Source of the DNA: Candidatus Omnitrophica bacterium 4484_49
GTDB lineage: Bacteria; Omnitrophota; Gorgyraeia; Kaelpiales; Kaelpiaceae
Length of the DNA: 5,334 bases
Assembly (NCBI GenBank): GCA_002085265.1
Contig: NATI01000066.1
Span: 1-5,334 of the forward strand
Reading direction: 5' to 3'
The notes below the pieces were generated by a model. That model worked only from the letters and a program-made list of their open reading frames with translations, was not told the DNA's origin and made no database searches. Shown here one piece after another: positions 1 to 5,334 of this stretch (its first letter is position 1; each line of letters opens with the position of its first letter). The translations under genes and the position numbers were made by a program.

Positions 1-807
1 CCTTCTCCTACTGACAGGACTGAATCAGGAAGAAAAATACTCGCTCAGGATCCCGATTCTTATGGAAGTTTAGGGATTGCGATTTCGGAAGCAGTGGAAG
101 ACGCAGCCAAAGATGAAAGAGCGAAATATAGCTTAGGAAGTGTATTGAATCATGTACTCCTGCATCAGACTATAGTGGGTCTGGAGACTAAGAAACAGTT
201 AGAGATAGCAGGTGAAAGTCCTGATATTTTAATTGGTTGTGTTGGTGGAGGGTCAAATTTTGCGGGATTTTTCTTCCCGTTTGTTCCTGAGAAATTAAAA
301 GGGAAAGAGATAGAATTCATAGCAGTGGAACCCACTGCCTGTCCTACATTTACTAAGGGTAAATATCTCTACGATTATGGAGATACTGTGGGATTAACTC
401 CTCTCCTTAAAATGTTTACTTTAGGGCATAATTTTGTTCCTGCACCTATTCATGCCGGAGGTCTGCGGTATCATGGAGATGCACCATTACTTTCTCTTCT
501 TGCCCATCACAAAGTGATGTCAGCAGTTGCTTATCATCAGAATCCGGTTTTTGAGTCCGCACTGATATTTGCTCAGAGCGAGGGGATAATCCCGGCTCCG
601 GAAACTGCTCATGCTATAAAGTGCGTGATTGATGAGGCTATAAAGGCCCGGGAGGAGAATGAGGAGAAATGTATAGTATTTAATTTCTCGGGACATGGCT
701 ACTTTGATTTATCTGCCTATGAGAAATTTTTGGCAAAAGAACTTGAGGATTATGAATATCCTCAGGAAGAGATAGAGGAAGCAATTAAAGAACTCCCTCA
801 GGTGTAG
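1..807 (+). CDS. trpB: Tryptophan synthase beta chain, type 2 (TrpB2), 5'-truncated by window edge
   Basis: This is a PLP enzyme that condenses indole with L-serine to give L-tryptophan in the cytoplasm. The reading frame is open from base 1, so the 268 residues here are the C-terminal part; TrpB2 proteins are usually about 420-450 residues, and the PLP lysine lies upstream of the window. Visible family marks, in fragment numbering, are PSPTDRTESGRK at 1-12, DPDSYGSLGIAISEAVEDAA at 17-36, LGSVLNHVLLHQT at 45-57 and the PLP-phosphate loop GGGSN at 82-86. Further on come AGGLRYHGDAPLLS, the stretch EGIIPAPETAHAI and FSGHGYFDL near the C-terminus. The long inserts around these motifs separate TrpB2 from the classical TrpB1. 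No trpA or other trp gene is visible here, and type 2 enzymes are often unlinked to trpA. They may serve indole salvage or pair with a TrpA elsewhere. The GTG at 94 is internal, not the start. The gene converges on the TPR gene with a 12-base gap. Confidence 0.95.
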   Translation, partial: PSPTDRTESGRKILAQDPDSYGSLGIAISEAVEDAAKDERAKYSLGSVLNHVLLHQTIVGLETKKQLEIAGESPDILIGCVGGGSNFAGFFFPFVPEKLKGKEIEFIAVEPTACPTFTKGKYLYDYGDTVGLTPLLKMFTLGHNFVPAPIHAGGLRYHGDAPLLSLLAHHKVMSAVAYHQNPVFESALIFAQSEGIIPAPETAHAIKCVIDEAIKAREENEEKCIVFNFSGHGYFDLSAYEKFLAKELEDYEYPQEEIEEAIKELPQV

Positions 808-819
808 TTACAGGAGAAA

Positions 820-1215
820 TTAAGAAATACGTGAGGAGATTCTCTTTTTATATTTATTCACAACCTGTTGAAAGCGTTTGCTTTCCCTGAGGTTTTTCAT
901 ATCCGGGTCCTGGAAGATATAGTTAATATCATCGTAGCCCAGTTTGAATGCTTTTTCCAATGCTTTTAACCCCAGGGTTTTTTTGTTGAGCAGAGAATAA
1001 TCACAGGCTAAATTGTAAAAAACTATAGGATCATCTGGCTTCAGATCTGCCAGTTTTAGATCTATCTCTAATGCCTTTTGATATTGTTTTTTCTTAGTAT
1101 ATAATTCTCCCAGAATATATAATACATCCACATAATTGGGGTCTTTCTGGAGAAGTTTTTCCAGAAACTCTATCTCAAAATCCAAATTTTCTTGCTTTTT
1201 CTTCTTCACTTTCAT
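820..1215 (-). CDS. Small tetratricopeptide-repeat (TPR) protein, function unknown
   Basis: I call 131 residues from the ATG at 1215. The frame extends to a TTG at 1257 (145 residues), but that TTG is the first half of a near-perfect -35 box, so it is probably not translated. The start of the called protein is very lysine-rich (MKVKKKKQ). A likely TPR helix follows (EFLEKLLQKDP), then two full TPRs: from NYVDVLYILGELY through DLKP, and from DDPIVFYNLACDYSLL through KLGY. The tail reads DPDMKNLRESKRF and ends in basic residues. No signal peptide or membrane segment is seen, so it is probably a cytoplasmic protein-binding scaffold. The combination of YNLAC-type repeats with an LGY...DPD-LR tail recurs in small TPR proteins of uncultured bacterial phyla; that is family memory, not a search result. 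It is divergent from the rnf operon and convergent with trpB2, so shared function with either is not implied. No Shine-Dalgarno sequence is visible. Confidence 0.8.
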   Translation of the reverse strand: MKVKKKKQENLDFEIEFLEKLLQKDPNYVDVLYILGELYTKKKQYQKALEIDLKLADLKPDDPIVFYNLACDYSLLNKKTLGLKALEKAFKLGYDDINYIFQDPDMKNLRESKRFQQVVNKYKKRISSRIS

Positions 1216-1220
1216 ATAAT
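1192..1220 (+). promoter_or_regulatory. Candidate sigma70-type promoter for the rnf operon
   Basis: TTGCTT (1192-1197), a 17-base spacer and a perfect TATAAT (1215-1220) precede rnfC. The -35 matches consensus only in its TTG, and there is no extended -10, so the site should be weaker than the opposing one. The expected start near 1227 would give a leader of about 24 bases before the rnfC ATG at 1251. The whole element lies inside or at the start of the TPR gene on the other strand, and its -10 box covers the first base of the TPR start codon. In an AT-rich genome a single TATAAT can arise by chance, but its placement before the first gene of the operon supports it. Confidence 0.4.
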
Positions 1221-1228
1221 TGTAAAAA

Positions 1229-1257
1229 ATTTTATCATCTGTGTTGAGAAATGTCAA
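1229..1257 (-). promoter_or_regulatory. Strong sigma70-type promoter for the TPR gene
   Basis: Reading the minus strand, TTGACA (1257-1252) is followed by exactly 17 bases and then TAAAAT (1234-1229). The bases just before the -10 box are TGA, which gives an extended -10 (TGnTAAAAT). The -35 is a perfect match to consensus and the -10 matches 5 of 6. The predicted transcription start is about 1221-1223, only 6-8 bases before the ATG at 1215, so the mRNA would be almost leaderless. The -35 box overlaps the rnfC start codon on the other strand. Use of the standard housekeeping sigma consensus in this organism is assumed. Confidence 0.6.
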
Positions 1258-2552
1258 ATTTAAGTTCGGGGGTTAAGATAAAAGAGGATGTTTTTTCAGA
1301 ACCACACAGGGGTAAACCTGTTCCTCTTATCCCTGAAAAAGTCGTAATTCCCCTTTCCCAGCATACTGGGAAGCCTGCCCGGGAAATAGTGAGCAAAAAT
1401 CAAAAGATCAATGAGGGAGAATTAATAGCCGAGAAAGAGGGGGTTATTTCTGCCAATATTCATGCTTCAGTAGGAGGTAAAATTATAGATATAGGTAATT
1501 TTTATCACCCTGTAAATAAACGGTCTCGGGCGATAGTTATTCATAACGCGGGCCCTACTGAAACATGGAGTGAGATGAAAACAGAGGAAGTGGAAAGTTT
1601 AACCAAAGATGAACTTCTGAAAATTATAGAATCTGCAGGGATAGTTGGAATGGGCGGAGCAGGTTTTCCCACTTATGTGAAATTACAACCCCCTTCGGAG
1701 TATAAAATAGACACCCTTATCATCAATGGTTGTGAATGTGAGCCATATTTAAGTTCTGACGCCGTACTTATGGAAGAATATCCGTTTCAGGTCGTTAAGG
1801 GAATAGAAATCGTTCACAAGATAGTAAATCCTAAAAATGTTTTGGTTGCAATTGAGGATAATAAACAGGAAGCAATTTTGAGAATGAGACAGGCATGTCT
1901 TAATAAGAATATCGAGGTTATAAGGTTGAAGACCAGATACCCTAGGGGGGCTGAGAAGCAGCTTATTCAAAGCCTTTTACATAGAGAAGTTCCTCCTGGG
2001 GGACTTCCATTTCATGTAGGAGTGATAGTTCAAAATGTCGGGACCTGTTATGCGATTTATGAAGCAGTTTACAAAAAGAAACCGTTGATTGAAAGATTGG
2101 TGACAATCAGTGGGGATTGTATTGGTAATAATGGGGTCTACTGGGTGAGAATTGGGACTTTGGTATCTGAGATAGTAGAGAAGTTAGGGGGCTTTAAGAG
2201 ACAGCCGGTAAAGGTGATTTTTGGAGGGCCGATGATGGGTATAGCTCAGGCCACTCTCGATGTTCCAGTTCTAAAAACTACATCTGGTATACTGTTCTTT
2301 TCACAGCAGTGGGTGCCGGAATATAGAGAGTATCCATGTATAAAATGTGCCAGGTGTATAGATGTTTGTCCCATGAGACTTCTACCCACAAAAATCGCAC
2401 AGGCGGTTAAATCTGGTAATATGGAACTTGCGGAAGAGTATAACGCGATAGATTGTATGGAATGCGGATGCTGTGAGTATATTTGTCCTTCTAAGATTCC
2501 TTTAGTCGCTTATATAAAGCTGGGTAAAAATTACATGTTGATGAAAAAATGA
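1251..2552 (+). CDS. rnfC: RnfC, NADH/FMN- and Fe-S-binding peripheral subunit of the Rnf complex
   Basis: RnfC is the cytoplasmic-face subunit that exchanges electrons with NAD(H) in the ion-translocating ferredoxin:NAD+ oxidoreductase. The 433 residues match the usual compact RnfC length. The N-terminal domain contains IPEKVVIPLSQHTGKPA (28-44) and a biotinyl-lipoyl-like barrel (about 45-100). The nucleotide/flavin domain has the glycine-rich GMGGAGFPT (133-141), INGCECEP (158-165), YPRGAEKQL (230-238) and FGGPMMG (324-330), with an SLBB-like region between the last two. Two ferredoxin-type 4Fe-4S motifs follow: C363-x2-C366-x2-C369-x3-C373-P and C402-x2-C405-x2-C408-x3-C412-P, with one extra cysteine at 407. 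The ATG at 1251 is the first possible start, because an in-frame stop sits at 1245-1247; the Shine-Dalgarno is weak. It is the first gene of the operon, and its stop overlaps the rnfD start by 4 bases (ATGA). No long C-terminal extension like that of gammaproteobacterial RnfC is present. Confidence 0.96.
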   Translation: MSNLSSGVKIKEDVFSEPHRGKPVPLIPEKVVIPLSQHTGKPAREIVSKNQKINEGELIAEKEGVISANIHASVGGKIIDIGNFYHPVNKRSRAIVIHNAGPTETWSEMKTEEVESLTKDELLKIIESAGIVGMGGAGFPTYVKLQPPSEYKIDTLIINGCECEPYLSSDAVLMEEYPFQVVKGIEIVHKIVNPKNVLVAIEDNKQEAILRMRQACLNKNIEVIRLKTRYPRGAEKQLIQSLLHREVPPGGLPFHVGVIVQNVGTCYAIYEAVYKKKPLIERLVTISGDCIGNNGVYWVRIGTLVSEIVEKLGGFKRQPVKVIFGGPMMGIAQATLDVPVLKTTSGILFFSQQWVPEYREYPCIKCARCIDVCPMRLLPTKIAQAVKSGNMELAEEYNAIDCMECGCCEYICPSKIPLVAYIKLGKNYMLMKK

Positions 2553-3490
2553 ATCTTATAGTTACAGAAAGCCCTCATCTAAAGGCGAGTTTGACTACAA
2601 GACGGATGATGTGGGAAGTAGTAATAGCACTGCTTCCCGTAATTTTTGTCAGTTGGTATCTTTATTCTTGGGATGCTATAAGAGTTATTCTCATTTCCTT
2701 AATAACCTGTCTGATAACTGAATGGATTTTTTTGAAACTCAGAAATAGAACTCCGGATCTACTGGATGGTTCAGCAGTGGTTACTGCTATTCTTTTTGCT
2801 CTGATTATGCCTCCTGAATCTCCTAACTGGCTTGTGGCTCTGGGAGCATTTTTCGGCATCGTGTTTGGTAAGCAGGTCTTTGGAGGACTGGGATATAATA
2901 TTTTCAATCCCGCACTTATAGGGAGAGCGTTTTTAATGGCTGCTTATCCTACGTATATGACTACCTGGAGTTATCCTCGCCACTTCTGGGGTAAGATAGA
3001 TGGTTTGACCTGTGCTACTCCCTTGGGACTGGCTAAATTCAGTCACGTAGTTACTCCTGTGAAGTATCTCTTTCTGGGAAATGTGGGAGGTTCGCTGGGA
3101 GAAACATCAGCATTGGCAATAATTATTGGTGGGTTTTATCTCTTAATCCGGAGAGTAATTGATTGGAGAATTCCAGTTTCAATTCTATTAACAGTTTCTA
3201 TTTTATCACTGTTTACCTGGATTATTGCTCCCCAGAAATATTTTTCACCATTATTCCATTTATTTGCAGGGGGACTTATGCTGGGTGCATTTTTTATGGC
3301 TACAGATCCTGTTACTACACCAGTAACAAAATTGGGCAGGATAATTTTTGGAATTGGAGTGGGTATTTTGGTATTTGTGATTAGAAACTGGGGAGGATTA
3401 CCGGAGGGAGTTATGTATTCTATATTAATAATGAATGGATTCACACCGTTAATAAATAGAGTTACTATACCTAAAAGATTTGGGAAATGA
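2549..3490 (+). CDS. rnfD: RnfD, flavinylated integral membrane subunit of the Rnf complex
   Basis: RnfD is an NqrB/RnfD-family membrane protein that carries covalent FMN and takes part in electron transfer linked to ion transport across the cytoplasmic membrane. At 313 residues it has the usual length, with about eight to ten hydrophobic segments (for example 23-40, 43-62, 93-108, 186-200, 207-225 and 262-280). Family motifs are DGSAVVTAILFALIMPP (73-89), GKQVFGGLGYNIFNPALIGR (107-126), GNVGGSLGETSALA (177-190), FFMATDPVTTPVT (248-260) and LPEGVMYSILIMN (284-296). The flavin-attachment motif, normally D-x-x-[S/T]-G-A-T, reads DGLTCAT at 151-157. Thr157 would be the FMN-bearing residue, with Cys in place of the usual Gly. 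The start overlaps the rnfC stop, and the stop overlaps the rnfG start, by 4 bases each, which suggests coupled translation. Confidence 0.95.
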   Translation: MNLIVTESPHLKASLTTRRMMWEVVIALLPVIFVSWYLYSWDAIRVILISLITCLITEWIFLKLRNRTPDLLDGSAVVTAILFALIMPPESPNWLVALGAFFGIVFGKQVFGGLGYNIFNPALIGRAFLMAAYPTYMTTWSYPRHFWGKIDGLTCATPLGLAKFSHVVTPVKYLFLGNVGGSLGETSALAIIIGGFYLLIRRVIDWRIPVSILLTVSILSLFTWIIAPQKYFSPLFHLFAGGLMLGAFFMATDPVTTPVTKLGRIIFGIGVGILVFVIRNWGGLPEGVMYSILIMNGFTPLINRVTIPKRFGK

Positions 3491-4047
3491 AATTATTATT
3501 TAAGATGATATTAGTCCTGGGAATTACTGCTTTTGCTTCAGGCTTTTTCCTATCATTTGTGTATACCAAAACGCTTCAGGAGATAGAACACAATAGAAAA
3601 AGAGAAATAGAAGTTTCCATAAAAGAATTAGTCCCTGAAGGTAAAAGGTATAAATTCTCTCAATTAGGAGGTTATAAGGTTTATCGGGTATATAATGATA
3701 AGGATGAAATTGTAGGTTATTGTATATTGGCATCTGGGAGTGGATATCAGGGAGAGATTAAGATTTTGATTGCAATAGCACCTGATTTAGAAAAACTTTT
3801 GGGAATAAAAATAGTGGAGAATGTAGAAACTCCGGGATTAGGGGGAAAAATTACTTCTGACTGGTTTGTTGAGCAGTTTAAAAATTTAAAATTTATGCCT
3901 AAGATAGAATATGTAAAAAATAAAAAGCCAGTTAAAAAAAATCAAATACAGGCAATAACTGGTGCTACAATCTCTTCTTCCAGTGTTGTGAGAATAATTA
4001 ATACTGCAATAAAAAAAGTTTTGCCTGCTTTGGAAAATGAAAAATAA
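3487..4047 (+). CDS. rnfG: RnfG, covalent-FMN subunit of the Rnf complex
   Basis: RnfG is a membrane-anchored flavoprotein whose FMN-binding domain lies on the outer side of the cytoplasmic membrane and relays electrons within Rnf. The 186 residues comprise one N-terminal anchor helix (about 5-26, LFKMILVLGITAFASGFFLS) and an FMN-binding domain. Family marks are GSGYQGEIKILIAI (84-97), VENVETPGLGGKI (110-122), WFVEQFKNLKF (126-136) and the flavinylation motif AITGATISSS (156-165), in which Thr161 is the predicted FMN attachment site. The acidic residue usual at the start of that motif ([D/N]-x-x-[S/T]-G-A-T) is Gln155 here. Attachment requires an ApbE-type flavin transferase, which is not encoded in this window. 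The gene overlaps rnfD by 4 bases and rnfE by 11. No Shine-Dalgarno sequence is evident, consistent with coupling. Confidence 0.94.
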   Translation: MKLLFKMILVLGITAFASGFFLSFVYTKTLQEIEHNRKREIEVSIKELVPEGKRYKFSQLGGYKVYRVYNDKDEIVGYCILASGSGYQGEIKILIAIAPDLEKLLGIKIVENVETPGLGGKITSDWFVEQFKNLKFMPKIEYVKNKKPVKKNQIQAITGATISSSSVVRIINTAIKKVLPALENEK

Positions 4048-4639
4048 AAATTTATTTCTGGAGTTTAAGAAGGGCTTAATTGCTCAAAATCCAGTTCTTG
4101 TTCAGTTTCTGGGTATGTGCCCCACCCTGGCAGTAACCACTTCTGCAATAAATGCTCTTACTATGGGCCTGGCAGTCATATTTGTCCTTGTGGCTTCCAC
4201 ATTTTTTGTATCTGTGATTAGAAAAATAGTTTTGCCTCAGGTAAGAATTGCAGTTTTTACCATAATAATTGCCACTTTCGTTACAATTGCAGACCTGTTT
4301 TTGAAAGCGAAGTTTCCTCAGTTGAGCAAGGCCCTGGGACCTTATGTGCCACTGATTGTGGTTAATTGCATAATTTTGGGAAGGTGTGAAGCATTTGCCT
4401 CTAAGAATTCTGTATGCCGTTCGTTTCTGGACGCTCTGGGGATGGGATGTGGATTTACATTAGCCTTATTAATTTTAGGAAGTATCAGAGAAATTCTGGG
4501 TAATGGTAGTTTGTTTGGGAAAATGATTCTGCCAGAAGTTTACAAACCCCTTATTGTTATGCTTCTTCCACCGGGTGCATTTCTGGGGCTGGGTGTAATG
4601 GTGGGAATTATGAATTTAATTATTAAAAAGAAGAGATGA
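4037..4639 (+). CDS. rnfE: RnfE, integral membrane subunit of the Rnf complex
   Basis: RnfE belongs to the RnfA/RnfE/NqrD/NqrE family, a six-helix membrane protein that pairs with its paralogue RnfA. The 200 residues are of normal length. Diagnostic stretches are QNPVLVQFLGMCPTLAVTTS (17-36), GPYVPLIVVNCIILGRCEAF (101-120), ASKN (121-124) and LDALGMGCGFTLALL (131-145). In structures of Rnf and Nqr complexes, the two cysteines in half-helices of each paralogue together hold an Fe-S cluster in the membrane; Cys28 and Cys111 fit that role. Cys117, Cys127 and Cys138 are additional. The gene overlaps the end of rnfG by 11 bases and shares an ATGA with rnfA. The order after rnfG and the SKN segment identify it as RnfE rather than RnfA. 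Confidence 0.95.
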   Translation: MKNKNLFLEFKKGLIAQNPVLVQFLGMCPTLAVTTSAINALTMGLAVIFVLVASTFFVSVIRKIVLPQVRIAVFTIIIATFVTIADLFLKAKFPQLSKALGPYVPLIVVNCIILGRCEAFASKNSVCRSFLDALGMGCGFTLALLILGSIREILGNGSLFGKMILPEVYKPLIVMLLPPGAFLGLGVMVGIMNLIIKKKR

Positions 4640-5214
4640 ATTTAATCTTGATTTTAATTTCAGCGGCTTTAATCCACAACTTTGTGCTTACATATTTTCT
4701 GGGGATATGTCCTTTTCTGGGTGTCTCCAGAAGAATTTCTTCTGCTGTTGGTATGGGGATTGCAGTTACATTTGTAATGACACTTACTGCAATTGTTACC
4801 TGGCTTCTCTATTATAAGTTTCTTCTGCCATTTAATCTTGTTTATCTGGAATATGTGGTGTTTATTCTGGTTATTGCTTCTCTGGTTCAGATAGTGGAGA
4901 TGGTAATCCGTAAAATATCGCCTCCACTTTATCAGGCTCTGGGGATTTACCTTCCCCTTATAACCACCAACTGTGCAATTTTAGGATTGGCTTTATTTAT
5001 GGTTTTAAAGGAGTATAATTTTATACAGAGTGTATTTTTTGCTCTTGGTGCTGGAATTGGATTTACTCTGGCTTTATTAATAATGGCAGGAATTAGAGAA
5101 GATTTAGAATTTGCAGATATACCAGAGCCTTTAAAAGGTCCAGGGATAGCGTTGATAATAGCAGGATTGCTCGCTCTTGCCTTTATGGGTTTTTCAGGCC
5201 TGCTTTCAGTTTAA
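4636..5214 (+). CDS. rnfA: RnfA, integral membrane subunit of the Rnf complex
   Basis: RnfA is the paralogue and partner of RnfE, a six-helix protein in the cytoplasmic membrane. The 192 residues match the family length. The signature segments are HNFVLTYFLGICPFLGVSRR (14-33), SAVGMGIAVTFVMTLTA (36-52), YLPLITTNCAILGLAL (105-120), FFALGAGIGFTLALLIMAGI (134-153) and a closing GIALIIAGLLALAFMGFSGL. Its only two cysteines, Cys25 and Cys113, sit in the conserved positions expected to complete the membrane Fe-S site with RnfE. After helix 5 come the conserved IRE and a short polar stretch rich in Asp, Glu and Pro. The ATG overlaps the rnfE stop (ATGA), with purine-rich AAGAAGAG just before it. In many clostridial-type rnfCDGEAB operons rnfB comes next; here an ABC ATPase gene begins 3 bases after the stop. 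Confidence 0.96.
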   Translation: MNLILILISAALIHNFVLTYFLGICPFLGVSRRISSAVGMGIAVTFVMTLTAIVTWLLYYKFLLPFNLVYLEYVVFILVIASLVQIVEMVIRKISPPLYQALGIYLPLITTNCAILGLALFMVLKEYNFIQSVFFALGAGIGFTLALLIMAGIREDLEFADIPEPLKGPGIALIIAGLLALAFMGFSGLLSV

Positions 5215-5217
5215 TCT

Positions 5218-5334
5218 ATGGCGGTAATTGAGCTTCAAAACGTATCCAAAAAATATACATTAAAGTTCCACAAGGGAGCAATAATCAGAGATATCTTACC
5301 TCGTATTGTGAATCCTTATATTAAAAGAGATTTC
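5218..5334 (+). CDS. ABC transporter ATP-binding protein, N-terminal fragment (polysaccharide-export type likely)
   Basis: Only the first 39 codons are in the window, and the frame stays open to the right edge. The protein begins MAVIELQNVSKKYTLK, the classic first strand of an ABC ATPase (IEL-x-NVSK-x-Y). A run of about 25 basic and hydrophobic residues follows (HKGAIIRDILPRIVNPYIKR), ending in DF. This insert before the expected ALKDVSF strand is typical of the Wzt/TagH group, ATPases of ABC-2 exporters for O-antigen, teichoic acid or other surface glycans; that subgroup assignment is inference. The Walker A, signature and Walker B motifs lie beyond the window. It starts 3 bases after rnfA, with no visible terminator, promoter or Shine-Dalgarno between, so it could be read through from rnf. 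It does not resemble the RnfB N-terminus, which is a membrane helix followed by an Fe-S domain. Confidence 0.75.
   Translation, partial: MAVIELQNVSKKYTLKFHKGAIIRDILPRIVNPYIKRDF

Noticed and set aside
94..807. TrpB2 starting at the GTG at 94
   Set aside because: The same frame is open to base 1 and encodes conserved TrpB2 residues (PSPTDRT, DPDSYGSLGIAISEA) upstream, so the GTG is an internal Val codon of a gene cut by the window edge.
795..860. Bidirectional terminator between the convergent trpB2 and TPR genes
   Set aside because: CCTCA/TGAGG can pair only over a loop of about 30 bases, and the GAG-ATT-CTC before the T-run has a 3-base stem. Neither is a credible intrinsic hairpin.
1749..1970. 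Minus-strand open frame of 73 codons inside rnfC
   Set aside because: It lies antisense to well-conserved rnfC sequence, with no family motif and no promoter or ribosome site. It is a shadow frame.
2662..2907. Minus-strand open frame inside rnfD
   Set aside because: It is fully antisense to conserved RnfD transmembrane coding sequence; its composition follows from the complementary strand.
3136..3444. Minus-strand frame (102 codons) and the +1-shifted plus-strand frame at 3163-3384
   Set aside because: Both overlap conserved RnfD motifs such as ATDPVTTPVT and show no recognisable protein features. They are shadow frames.
3524..3733. Minus-strand open frame of 69 codons inside rnfG
   Set aside because: It is antisense to the RnfG anchor and the start of its FMN domain, with no independent support.
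1251..5214. Nqr (Na+-translocating NADH:quinone reductase) instead of Rnf
   Set aside because: The first gene encodes RnfC with the GMGGAGFPT site and two 4Fe-4S motifs, no NqrF is present, and the gene order C-D-G-E-A is that of Rnf.
5215..5334. The 3' open frame as the beginning of rnfB
   Set aside because: The translation begins IELQNVSKKY, an ABC ATPase strand, with no N-terminal membrane helix. The other frames offer no RnfB-like start either.

Overview
The window is AT-rich bacterial DNA. It carries most of an Rnf electron-transport operon, flanked on the left by the 3' part of a type 2 tryptophan synthase beta gene and a small TPR gene, and on the right by the first codons of an ABC-transporter ATPase. 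Rnf complexes are ion-translocating ferredoxin:NAD+ oxidoreductases, typical of anaerobes or fermenters. The ABC gene start resembles cell-surface polysaccharide exporters. The small TPR protein (two TPRs, then a GY-D...DPD-x-x-x-LR tail) is of a kind I associate with poorly cultured phyla such as Omnitrophota and Planctomycetota relatives. An uncultured anaerobic bacterium is therefore likely, but the phylum cannot be fixed from this window.

Layout: (1) 1-807, + strand: trpB2, open at the left edge. (2) 820-1215, - strand: a TPR protein, convergent with trpB2 and separated from it by 12 bases. (3) 1192-1257: a compact divergent promoter zone in which a strong minus-strand promoter (TTGACA, 17 bases, extended -10 TAAAAT) interlocks with a weaker plus-strand promoter (TTGCTT, 17 bases, TATAAT). 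(4) 1251-5214, + strand: rnfC, rnfD, rnfG, rnfE and rnfA, all joined by 4- or 11-base overlaps, which suggests one mRNA with translational coupling. (5) 5218 to the right edge: the N-terminus of an ABC ATPase, 3 bases after rnfA.

How it works together: RnfC (flavin/NADH site and two 4Fe-4S clusters), the flavoprotein membrane subunits RnfD and RnfG, and the paired Cys-bearing membrane subunits RnfE and RnfA would couple electron flow between ferredoxin and NAD+ to Na+ or H+ transport. The sixth subunit, the ferredoxin-side Fe-S protein RnfB, is expected right after rnfA but is not there. An unrelated ABC gene takes its place.

The most useful points for a second look are the missing rnfB, the interlocked promoters with a nearly leaderless TPR mRNA, and variant residues in the two flavin-attachment motifs. 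I see no RNA genes, CRISPR array, insertion sequence or long repeat, and no gene-free stretch above 300 bases.
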